From: Aspidapion aeneum
Lineage: Eukaryota; Arthropoda; Insecta; Coleoptera; Brentidae
Length of the DNA: 64,000 nucleotides
Direction of reading: 5' to 3'
Assembly (NCBI GenBank): GCA_963576565.1
Contig: OY755048.1
Span: forward strand, 11,261,984-11,325,983
Part shown: piece after piece, positions 55,076-64,000 of the stretch
Layout: every line of letters begins with the position of its first letter
Numbering within the stretch: the first letter of the stretch is position 1
Position numbers and translations under genes: made by a program
Notes under the pieces: generated by a model
The model's database searches: none
What the model was told of the DNA's origin: nothing
The model's input: only the letters and a program-made list of their open reading frames with translations

Positions 55076-55510
55076 CTGGTTAAAAAAGAATAACCATTTT
55101 TACGCATTTGCAGCGAAATCTGTTCTCCTACTCGAAGCACTCGTTCGTATCGCGGGCCATTTGCAGGAAAAACATGCGTTATAGAGGTCTATTCGCATAA
55201 CACATGATGACTCAGAGATTATTCAAAACTTTCGATTAGCTAAAGCCATTCTAATCGCAATATTAGTTCCTAATGAAATCTCTCTAGTGGATTGTTTTGT
55301 GCTAAATTTGTGCCTTTGGTTCGCTATCGATGCGCTTTCTGACCAGTGCATCTTCGAATGTCGGTAGGCCTAGGAGATGAGATATGGAAGATGTTTCGTG
55401 GTTACCAGATTTTCTGTTTATAAATATTGACGAATACAATGCCTGTTTGAAGGTTAAAGGTTTCATGCGTAGGGATGTCCTGCAGTCTCAATTTTATGCA
55501 AATATTGCAA
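55025..55510 (+). mobile_element. 3' block C followed by a second leader A'-B'
   Basis: Block C (55025-55150) passes directly into A' and B', i.e. the same sequences that precede the RT at 52.86-53.63 kb, and ends about 55510. This is a head-to-tail junction of two copies, the second truncated. Confidence 0.65.
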
Positions 55511-55519
55511 TAAACGTGT

Positions 55520-58240
55520 GCAGATTCGTGTTAAATCACAGCATAATATACGCGCGTAGTATAATATGTAATTTAGCGCTTTGATTAAATACCGCCATTA
55601 GCGCAAGTATGCCCAGTACGATTTTAATTACGTTATTTAAATACAATAATAGGCATTATATTTCCTTGTTTTCTGATTTACGCTTTTTGCATTATCATTT
55701 TGTTTTGATAAAAATTGTTTCGAAACATTGTAACCTTTACTTCTTGGGATACGTGTCTATATGAAATAAATCGCAAAAAAGTTCTTTCTCTGTCCTGAGA
55801 GTTTGTTACAGTATATTAGATAAATTAAAACTGCAAACATTTATTTCACTATTTTGACAGTTTCGCATTATAAGAACAGCTGTCTTCCTTCAAAATTAGG
55901 CCTTTGTGTATTATAAGAACCAAAATTAATAGTGCCACTTATTAATGGAAAGAAGACGACTGGATTTATACATTCGAGTTTGGTACATCAATTTTGAAGG
56001 ACGAACTCTCATTTTTTAATGGAGCACTGTCATAATAGTGCCCGGCGCAATTACTGCCTGGCTTTATTGCAATAAGTCCCTATTGAAACTAATAATTTTA
56101 AATAGATGTTTTGTCCATGTTAGTTATTTTTTTGTACAAAATTAAACATGGCGAAAAAAATAGCACTGTTAGCTTGGTATCCATTGTAAATAAAAATATG
56201 ATATAATATGCAATAAATAAAAAATGTTCTGTATTATATTTTTTGGCGCAGATAATTTTTTGATAAACTTCGTGCGGCCTAGTGCATTGAATTTTTTTTA
56301 TTTATGGCGTTATTTCGGTTTGTGTTTAACAAAGGGTATTGTTGTCACCGTGTTGTATGTACACCAAGCACAATTAACAAAAACAACACACGTTTTGCGG
56401 CATTAATTTACAGATTTTTCGACGGCTGGACGAGGTGGCACTGCGGTATGTTTTCGTTGTTTGTCAACACGCCTTCACATAAAAATGCATCCAAATTACT
56501 AGGATTTATTGAGAAATACCGTTATTATGCGTTCTAAAGTTATATCGTGCAGGGCCGTATAAAGAAAATAATTTCGGATGGATAAAAATCTTCAAATAAA
56601 ATTTTAAAAAATATGTGTATTGTGTATTTTTATTTTAATTTTGTTGCTATGAAATCGCTGTACACAAATTTTAGACATTATTTCGGGGTATATTAATCCT
56701 CCTTGATCTACCCCCTGAGTACGGTCTTGATATCGTGTGAACCTACTCCTGGAAAAACGTAGTGCTTGGGGAGAACCTGTGGCCCCACTTTTTAATTTAG
56801 CACAACTTTTTGCCAAATTTTGATGGTTTCTTTTCGAGATTTTTACTCAAAAACTCAAAAAAAAAATTACCGATTTGAATTTGTTCTTTAACATTTGATT
56901 TGTTGATAATGTTTTCCAAATTAGTTAGGTATTGCTAAGTTTATTCTCTCATGTCTCGCTTATTTGAGATACAGAGCATAAACTGAACATTTAAAAAAAA
57001 ATAATTTTGTGTAAAATGAAGGATCACAATTTTGAATTTTTTCAAAAGAAATGTGTTCGAACCGAGTCTGTCAAGATAAAAAATCAAAACTTTCTGAGAT
57101 ATTCTTATTTAAGGTTTTAAGGCTTACGCTGATATTACTAAAACCACTAAGCCAATCTAAATTTGGTTTCATTTTTTAATAAGATGGACTATGAATTCTG
57201 TAAAAAGCTAGGGGGCAGGTACCCTAACAACTCGATTCAAAAGAAAATTGTTGACTTGTTTCTGCTGGCATCATTCTTTTTACAAATTACATTGTTTTGG
57301 TGTAAATCACTTTTTTGGGCTCACTCGCTGGCACCATTTTATGTAAGGAAATACTACAAAAACTTGCAGTTGTGAGGAAAAAGCAAGGGGAGGGCGTCAT
57401 ATTCCCCGTCTTGGTCCAGGCGGCTACTAGTCTAACCACAGCTCTGCTGCTGTGCTACAATTCAGCTAATATTAACATACACATTTAATTTAAATAGATC
57501 ATAGATTGATTAATATAAAATATTTGATTTAAATCTCAGAGTAATAACATATAAAGAGAAGTAGTAGCCCCGGTTTCGGCGGTCATTCATTCATTTGTTG
57601 GTAAACAATGTAGCTTTTCCGCTGATGCCGCCTCCTCTGCCTCTGTAAAATTATATAAATAATAAGTAAGGTTCAACTTCTGACCTTACCAAAATATATA
57701 GTGCATTGAGTTGGTTAGGCTATTCATACCGTGCGATAATTTGTCATACGCTTATTAGCCCGCGTCGCGTCGTTTTATGCTGTGTATTTCTTATTACAAT
57801 CTGCGATAAAAACTCATTTAGACAACATAATTTATGAACGGCCCCTTTTCCCACAATTTTTTCAGGACGTGGCAATAGGTGTATGACATCATATTACGGA
57901 TTTCGTGTTAGCAGGGCCGGGTTTCGTTTTGAGCTACTTGGACTGTAACCCCAGGTAAAAAGGGAATCCTTTTTCCTATTGTAGAGGACGATTAAATTTA
58001 AAAAAATTAAATTAGTCATTGTTCCAACAGTTTTAACCGGTATTAAGGATATTCTATTTTATTATTTTAAAATGCGGCTTTTCTGTTTGGAGAGTTGAAG
58101 CAATATTAACCATTCAAACAAAAATTTTATAGGATTGTTTTAATTTTCTCTAAGTATTTAGTAGTTTTGTAGTTTTTCTGTGTGAAACCACACCTTAAGG
58201 AAAACAAGCGTCTTGGAATCAAATAAATGGATCCATGACG
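55520..58240. other. no gene; several possible regulatory patches
   Basis: No transposon motif was recognised. Patches at 55540-55640, 56020-56110, 56260-56540 and 57700-57900 are complex, with ATTA cores and words such as GATTTTAATTACG, TTTATTGCAATAAG and CGTTTTATGC. The frames 56224-56406 and 56304-56537 have no family. Their regulatory status is inference. Confidence 0.3.
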
Positions 58241-58249
58241 GATCTGATA

Positions 58250-58738
58250 CCTTCCTAGCCCAGTAGCACACTCCACGTTATATCAACCTTGAAAACAGTT
58301 TTTTGTAAATATCTCCGAAATGAAAGCTCTTTCGAACTTTTCGGTTACAACATAATTTTTTTCAAAAAATGCGCGCTACTATACTCCGAAAACGGCATAT
58401 TGATGCGACGTTCCATTAAAAAGTTAGCATTTTTAAAACTTTTTAACTGTCAAAAAACTGTTATTAACATTCACGAATTTTGACGAAAATCTAATCAGCT
58501 CGTTGCAGTATCGAGTACTATTTCACCCGAAAATTTCATGTAAAACTGTTAAGCGGTTTAGGAGCTATTGCGTTACGGACAGATATACATACATACACAC
58601 ACAACACAGACAGACATCACGATGATATTGCTAGGGTATGTCAAAATACACCCAAATAACACATTTTCGGTGTTGTCAAAAAAATTTTTTTGTCGAAAAC
58701 AATACCTTCTCTAGCCGTTGCTGTGCGGGCTAGGAAGG
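58250..58738. mobile_element. Tc1/mariner-type element, 489 bp, TIR CCTTCCTAGCCC
   Basis: Starts CCTTCCTAGCCCAGTAGCAC and ends GTTGCTGTGCGGGCTAGGAAGG, flanked by TA (58248-58249, 58739-58740). An ACAGACAG-like simple tract lies at 58585-58615 beside AAGCGGTTTAGGAGCTATTG. A right-end fragment of the family is at 44310-44383. No transposase. Confidence 0.85.
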
Positions 58739-58862
58739 TAAAAAGGGGGCGGGCCGACTGCACATCAAGTAGTATAAGTCGTAGCCTTTAGACTGAATTG
58801 TTTAGTTTACACTTGAAAACGGTTAGATATACTTACTTACTGAAACGTCCTGTTTAAAATAA

Positions 58863-59222
58863 ATCAACACAAAAAGATTTCATGTAAAAAAGAGCCAAGT
58901 ACGCGAAAATGGCATTCCGTAAAAAGAATTGAGATAAAAGTAAGGCCAAGTTCTCCAATACAAATTTCATAATGAAAGATTTTTACTAGTTGGAAATGTT
59001 TTTCTAAACTTTGCTATTACAGCCAAACTTCTTTATGTTCAATTTAGCACTGTGCCTGAGTCATTTACAGCCGTAATAGCCAAGTTTAGAAAAACATTTC
59101 CAAACTAGTTTCTTACTTTCATTTTAAAATTTGTATTGGAGAACTTGACTTTACTTTTATCTCAATTCTATTTACGGAATGCCGCGTACTTGGTTATTTT
59201 TACATGAAATGTTTTTGTTATG
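58863..59222. mobile_element. palindromic MITE (GGTACGCG/CCAAGTACGCG family)
   Basis: AGCCAAGTACGCGAAAATGG, TTCTCCAATACAAATTT and AATGTTTTTCTAAACTTTG on the left appear inverted on the right. The centre is about 45 bp (TTCAATTTAGCACTGTGCC). A partial copy is at 63822-64000. Confidence 0.8.
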
Positions 59223-59319
59223 ATTTCACTTCTTTTTTAAAGGAATTGGATAATATTTAATTTTTAAAACAGTAAAATATGTGGAATATTGTTCAAAACT
59301 TTTGCAATGCCTTACTTAA

Positions 59320-60110
59320 AATTTTAAGGTCTTTTAGTTTTTTCCCATGGTTTTATCATAGCTGCTATCAGCCTTCCAAAGCTCAGCTCTCTGGCGATTC
59401 TGAAAGTGGACAATGTTACTTTTGCATAACTACATGTATAGGGAAGGTAAGTAAATTAAAATTTTCGTGTTTTTAAATTTTTTCCTATAGTTTTATCATA
59501 GTTCCTATCAGTCTTCCAATGCTCAGCTCTCTAGCGTTTTTGGAAGTGGGTAATGTTACTTTTACATAACTTGACATTTATAGGGGAGGAGAGTAAATGA
59601 ACATTTTTGGGGTTTTTAAATTTTTTCTCATGGTTTTATCATAGTTTCTATCAGCCTTTCAGCGTTTCTGGAAATTGGCAATGTTACTTTTTTATAAATT
59701 TACATTCATAGGAGAGGAAAGTAAATTAAAATATTTGTGTTTTAAAATTTTTGCCTATAGTTTTATCATAGTGTCTTTCAGTCTTAAAAAGCTCAGCTCT
59801 CTAGCGTTTCTGGAAGTGAGCAGTGTTACTTTTACATAACTTTACATTTATATGGGAGGGAAGTAAATTTGAATTTTGGGGTGTTTTTTTCTATAGTTTT
59901 ATCATAGTTCCTATCAGGCTGCCAAAGCTCAGCTCTCTAGCATTTCTAAAAGTGGGTAATGTTACTTTTATATAATTTTACATGTATAGGGGAGGGGAGT
60001 AAATTAGAATTTTGGGGCTTTTTGCTTTTTCCAGGGGTTTGGTCATAATTTCTTTCAGTCTCCCAAATTTCAGCTCTGTAGCATATCTGGAAGTACAGTA
60101 GAATTTTGAT
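59320..60110. repeat. tandem array, six ~140-bp units
   Basis: TTTTATCATAG starts at 59351, 59491, 59634, 59761 and 59897, with a degenerate sixth near 60040. Each is followed by CTATCAGCCTTCCAAAGCTC-like, AGCTCTCTAGCGTTTCTGG-like and TGTTACTTTTACATAA words and a GGGGAGGGAAGTAAAT box. A GAGT-rich tract (60120-60146) follows. No coding role is seen. Confidence 0.9.
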
Positions 60111-60149
60111 GATCTATACATGAGTGAGTGAGTCAGTGAATGAGTGGCA

Positions 60150-60960
60150 ATTGCGACGTTTTTTGAAATTTCGTAACTACTTTACTACTTTATAGAAGTC
60201 CATGAAACTTGGAGGGGTTGTTAACTCTATGAAGGTCTACGACTGTGCAAAGTATGAGATTCGTAGCTCTTTCCGAAGTAGAGTTTTAGATAGGTCAAAT
60301 ATGGGCTGAAATGTTTCAAGAAAAGATGGTACGGCAGCGCGAACTTGGCGAGGCACTGCCGTGCCCTCAGATAAAGACAATGGAAGTCCAAAGTTTTATT
60401 TCTACTCAATCATTGTCTACGAGTTTCAAACAAAAGATTATTTTTTCACTTATATAATGGCAACAAGTTTAATTAGGTGGGTCCTCAAGTCGTGAACGGT
60501 TAGCCCAGATATTCCTAAGCTCTAAGGTCGACACTGACAGTAACATGTGTTTGTATTAAATGCAGTGTTGTCTTGGCCGTCGGACTCGGTATATTGAATT
60601 TTTGGTGTTTTTTTCTGTGTGCTGAGTTTTATTTTTGTAAAAAAGAACTTAGTTGGACGTAAAAATAAACAAGTAGTGCTATGTTTCTGAAAATATTGTG
60701 AAAATTTAGCCCAGTGTCGTTTTTTCGAGATGATTCCAGTGACGCAGCTATGTTGCCATTGCCGGGGATTCTGCAAATTCTAAGTTTTCAGGAATGACCG
60801 CCACAAATAGGGAAAATTTACACGGGGCCGCGGTTTACTTCTTCTCTTTATATTATTATTACTCTAAGATTTAAATACTCGAGCATTTCACTGAAATATT
60901 TATTGGTCAAATATGTGGTGAATTTATATCAAATATGCGTAAATGCATAATTTAAGTCAA
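60150..60960. other. no gene recognised
   Basis: Includes the frame 60522-60776 on the minus strand, which has no family motif. Nothing supportable. Confidence 0.45.
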
Positions 60961-61489
60961 TCGGGTATAGCTTGGGCAGGGGACCATTCGCCGCTGCCGA
61001 TTCGCCGCAGCCGATTCGCCGCGGGACAATTTGCCGACAGGCCGATTCGCCGCGGGGACAATTCGCCGCGAGATTTTTTATTTTATGATGTTACCATTGG
61101 CAATTGTTTAAACAGTTTTATTTAGCTTGACTTCATATAATATATTTGTTTATTTGTTTGATCATAACTTTTTTGAAACTTTTCTAACTAGGTATTTGGG
61201 GTTAGTATACAATTCAACAATTTTTTCTATTAGAAAAATAAATAAAATGGCGGATCCAAAATGGCAGATTTTCCCATTTATGAACCGATTTGCATCAAAC
61301 TCGGAACTTTGAGATCTTTCAGGTCGCTAATTATTATTTTTAACTTAATTTTAAAAAATCAAAATGGAGGTTCCTCAATGACGCACTTTCTTATTTATAA
61401 ACCGATTTGTCTCAAACTTAAAGCATCGCGGCGCCTAAGGTAATTCAATACAATTTTTTATTTAAATTTTAAAACCTGAAAATGGCGGG

Positions 61490-61850
61490 TTTCTCGGGGC
61501 CTAGGCCCCCCAAGCCTAAGATTTTTTTAAATATTTTTCACATATTGCATGAATAAAAAGATTAAATAGTATAAAATTCGCCATCATGAGACTTCCCCCC
61601 GAGGGGTGGCTCGATCGCCGATGTTGGTACACCAAAAGGAAATACCTACGGTATTTCCTGAGGTATTTCCCAGTATTTCCTCAAATTTCAATGTTATTTC
61701 CTAGTATTTCCCAAGCACTTCCCGGTATTTCCTAGTATTTTTCCCAGCACTTCCCAAGTAGTTCCTCGTATTTCCCCTAACCTGTACACCAAAAGGAAAT
61801 ACCGAGCCACCCCTCGCTTCCCCCCCCAGAGAATTTAGCCCCCCCCCCAA
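61490..61850. mobile_element. hAT-like G/C-run MITE, itself interrupted
   Basis: GGGGCCTAGGCCCCCCAAGC, the core TTTAAATATTTTTCACATAT and CATCATGAGACTTCCCCC match the family. The right remainder (CTTCCCCCCC...) resumes after the 61600-61816 MITE. The terminal CAGTG ends are lost. Confidence 0.65.
61600..61816. mobile_element. MITE with phased GTATTTCC words, perfect TIR, 8-bp TSD
   Basis: CGAGGGGTGGCTCG and its exact inverse CGAGCCACCCCTCG bound 217 bp, with CTTCCCCC duplicated on both sides (61592-61599, 61817-61824). About 12 copies of GTATTTCC or GCACTTCC follow each other at 10-11 bp. GTACACCAAAAGGAAATACC occurs near both ends. The TIR start matches the 8592-9007 element (CRAGGGGTG). Confidence 0.88.
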
Positions 61851-62256
61851 TTTTGAGGCAAATCGGATTATAAACAAGAAAGTGCGCCATTGTGGAACTG
61901 CCATTTTGATTTTTTTAAATTTTAGTTAAAAATAATAATCAGCGACCTGAAAGATCTCAAAGTTCCGAGTTTGATGCAAATCGGTTCAGAAATGGGAAAA
62001 TACGCCATTTTCATTTTTTTTAAATTTAAGTCAAAAATTGAATTAAGTTACCCTAAGCGCCGTGATGTTTCAAGTTTGAGGTAAATCGTTTCATAAATAG
62101 GGAAATTCGCCATTTTATTTATTTTTCTAATAAAAAAAATGTTAAATTGTATTATACTAACCACCAAATAACTAGTTCGAAAAATTTGAAAAAGTTATGA
62201 TCAAACAAATAAACAAATATTTTATATGAAGTCAAGCTAAATAATACTGTTTAAAC

Positions 62257-62416
62257 ATGGGACCACCCAGGGGGGGCCGGGGCCCGCCCCCCCCCCAAGC
62301 CTATGATTTTTGTATATATTTTCCACATATTTCATGAATAAACACAAAAAATAGCATGAAATACGACATTATGAGGCCTCGGGCCCCCCCAAGACATATT
62401 CCTGGGTGCGTTACTG
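62257..62416. mobile_element. hAT-like G/C-run MITE with GTTTAAAC duplication
   Basis: ATGGGACCACCCAGG and CCTGGGTGCGTTACTG are inverted ends. GTTTAAAC is perfectly duplicated (62249-62256, 62417-62424). It has the core ATATATTTTCCACATATTTC and C/G runs. It sits in the right arm of the foldback. Confidence 0.9.
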
Positions 62417-62589
62417 GTTTAAACAATTGCCAATGGTAATATTATTAAACAAAAAATCTCGCGGCGAATTGTCCCCGCGGCAAATCGGCCGGCTGCGAAT
62501 TGTCCCGTGGCGAATAGGCCGCGGTAAATCAGCTGCGGCGAATCGGCCGCGGCGAGTTGTCCCATCCCCAGCTTAACTATACAGTTAGA

Positions 62590-62935
62590 TAGGTCAATTA
62601 AATATAGGTCAAATACTCGATATATTTGTCTTGGCATGATGGATATTTTTTCAGTATTGTTATAAAACCTCAAAACTAATCAAACCGGGTTAGCTAGAAT
62701 AAATGCGCATTTTCTGACCAGTAGCTGTAGCCTCTTCCTCTCGAGATCGGATATTAATGTCTGAACCATAAAAATTACGCGAAAAGCAGAGTGTGGACAA
62801 AGCCTAAATACGTATAAGTAGTGGAATAAACTAATGACCATCCAAAATACCATTATAAGCGTGCTACTGACGCAGTGTGCACAAAAACTCATTGGCGGAC
62901 GCAGAGCCATTTCATTAATCCGCCGAGCGAGATTC
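62590..62935. other. no gene recognised
   Basis: The frame 62680-62910 on the minus strand is hydrophobic but has no family motif. Confidence 0.45.
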
Positions 62936-62936
62936 T

Positions 62937-63165
62937 CAATTTTTTTGAAGTGTAAACTTCTTTAGGCGCGTTTAGTAGTTTTTGTGGGTACTAAATTAAA
63001 CTGAGCTGTCAGGCTCGGCTATGTAACGCTCATTCGGGTGAAGTCGGCTCTAGTCGACTAACTGTGAGAGGAACATTCAGCGAGCGATATGATGGTGCAG
63101 ATGAAGGCCAGTATTATTAATTTCACCTTGTTGAAGTTTACTTAAGACCAGTACACACAATTTTT
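62937..63165. repeat. dispersed repeat, copy 2 of 14545-14880
   Basis: Same order of words as copy 1 (TTTAGGCGCGTTTAG, GGCTATGTAACGCTCATTCG, GTGAGAGGAAC, CACCTTGTTGAAGTTTA) with deletions of about 40 and 15 bp. Confidence 0.7.
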
Positions 63166-63169
63166 TTTA

Positions 63170-63810
63170 ACCAGTGGACAGTTTTTTAATGATTTTTTGT
63201 ATGTTTTTTAATATCATTCGCTCTGATGAATTTTTGTTGGTTTGTTGGCTCAATTTCTAAAACTACCGCCTCCGACTTATTTTTCTAAGGCTATAATTGC
63301 CCAAATAAAAAATCGTAACGAGCCTGCCATGATCCAAGAAATTTCCTTAACTATGCCACTGTACAAATAAATTATAAAGCATCGCGAAATTATGCAAATG
63401 AATTCGTTGTATAGTAACCCTTTTCTAAAATTTACTCCCGTTGTTGAAGGTGTTGACAAAATAAATTGTTCCGAAAAATTTATGGGCTTGAGTGTGGACA
63501 CGCAGTCGCCAAAAATAAGCCAGAAAAACGCGATATTTTTCCACAACCTACTACCCAATTTTTTTAATTTAAGCATCAATGACAATTGGATTTTTTTCGA
63601 CTATTTTTGTCTGTTTTGTAACTGAATTACTCTCCCCTAATATTAATAGCTAAATAGGTTCTCCACTGTGATTCAGCCTAAATCCAGGTTCAGACTATAT
63701 AACAAAACATATGTAACAAAGTTTTATAACATGTTACTGAAAAGGAAATAAAAAAGTTATAAAACACAGTGTTGTACAATATTTTACTTGTTATATAAAT
63801 AATATTACTG
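63170..63810. other. no gene recognised
   Basis: Overlapping frames on both strands (63277-63585 minus, 63392-63625 plus) have no recognisable domain. Confidence 0.4.
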
Positions 63811-63821
63811 TATACTGTATG

Positions 63822-64000
63822 TTCGGTTGTAAATGACTCTTAGGCACAGTGCTAAATTGAACGTAAAAAAGTTTGGCTGTAATAGCAAAGTTTAAAAAAC
63901 ATTTCCAAACTAGTAAGAACTTTTCATTTTGAAATTTGTATTGAGAACTTGGCTTTAATTTTAACTCTTTTTACGGAATAGCATTTTCGCGTACCTGGCT
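63822..64000. mobile_element. partial copy of the 58.9-kb palindromic MITE
   Basis: GCACAGTGCTAAATTGAACG, GTTTGGCTGTAATAGCAAAG, AACATTTCCAAACTAGTAAG and TTTTCGCGTACCTGGCT reproduce one arm and the centre. The window edge coincides with the terminus (AGCCAGGTACGCG inverted). Confidence 0.75.

Larger units (their letters stand above)
60966..62581. mobile_element. foldback element, TIRs made of CCGATTCGCCGC arrays
   Basis: The left arm from TATAGCTTGGGCAGGGGACC carries CCGATTCGCCGCAG and GGGACAATTCGCCGC words in 14-15 bp steps (60988-61072). The right arm (62459-62560) is their inverse. Inward, TTACCATTGGCAATTGTTTA, AGCTTGACTTCATATAATAT and GTTTGATCATAACTTTTT match inversely on the other side. 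Arms also contain units of CGATTTGCATCAAACTCGG next to AAAATGGCGGA. The element hosts hAT-like copies at 61490-61850 and 62257-62416 and the MITE 61600-61816. No coding frame. Confidence 0.85.

Noticed and set aside
59320..60110. Possible multi-exon repeat protein
   Set aside because: The ~140-bp period is not a multiple of three in most steps and all frames contain stops.
63277..63625. Opposed frames of 102 (minus) and 77 (plus) codons
   Set aside because: Neither shows a family motif, so they were left as non-coding.

Overview
The window looks like intergenic or intronic DNA from an insect (a beetle is plausible, but the species cannot be fixed from sequence alone). It is AT-rich, has no bacterial gene density, ribosome-binding sites or operons, and almost no long open frames. 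The recognisable coding matter is decayed transposons of arthropod type: BEL/Pao gag, several non-LTR reverse transcriptases, an RNase H domain, a pogo-like transposase tail and a piggyBac-like zinc-ribbon tail. No rRNA, CRISPR or complete host gene was found. The only host-like coding candidate is a pair of in-phase exons with splice signals and poly(A) signals at 45493-46083.

Layout. 0-3.8 kb: a palindromic MITE, a non-LTR 3' coding tail and a minus-strand BEL/Pao gag relic. 6.0-9.0 kb: a 616-bp pogo-type MITE and a 416-bp MITE with an 8-bp target duplication carrying phased short words. 14.5-20.8 kb: dispersed repeats, a CTGT microsatellite with a tandem array, halves of a mariner-type palindrome, a nested TIR element, and a reverse transcriptase fragment containing a (TA)n expansion. 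22-28.7 kb: an RT fragment, a tandem array with a perfect hairpin, several hAT-like MITEs with long G/C runs, and a minus-strand RT split by two of them. 30.1-33.2 kb: a 3.1-kb terminal-inverted-repeat element with piggyBac-like remnants. 34.1-35.2 kb: a 1,075-bp mariner-type palindrome. 38.6-39.3 kb: an RNase H relic. 40.15-43.5 kb: a pogo-type element with a zinc-finger transposase tail, hosting a foldback element that itself hosts another palindrome. 45.5-46.9 kb: the candidate exons followed by two abutting palindromic MITEs. 49-55.5 kb: a jockey-like retrotransposon arranged head to tail, next to an RT relic with two nested insertions, one with a hammerhead-like motif. 58.2-60.1 kb: two MITEs and a ~140-bp tandem array. 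61-62.6 kb: a second foldback element with insertions nested three deep.

The most unusual theme is architectural. At least five otherwise different DNA elements (8.6, 30.1, 41.6, 61.0 and 61.6 kb) build their ends or bodies from degenerate arrays of a short word repeated every 10-11 or 14-16 bp. Two of them also share a terminal CRAGGGGTG motif, an 8-bp target duplication and subterminal GTACAC words, although their internal words differ. This recalls Drosophila FB/Galileo foldback elements but may be a separate group. Several long stretches between repeats are complex, repeat-poor and rich in homeodomain-like cores; they could be cis-regulatory DNA, but that is inference.
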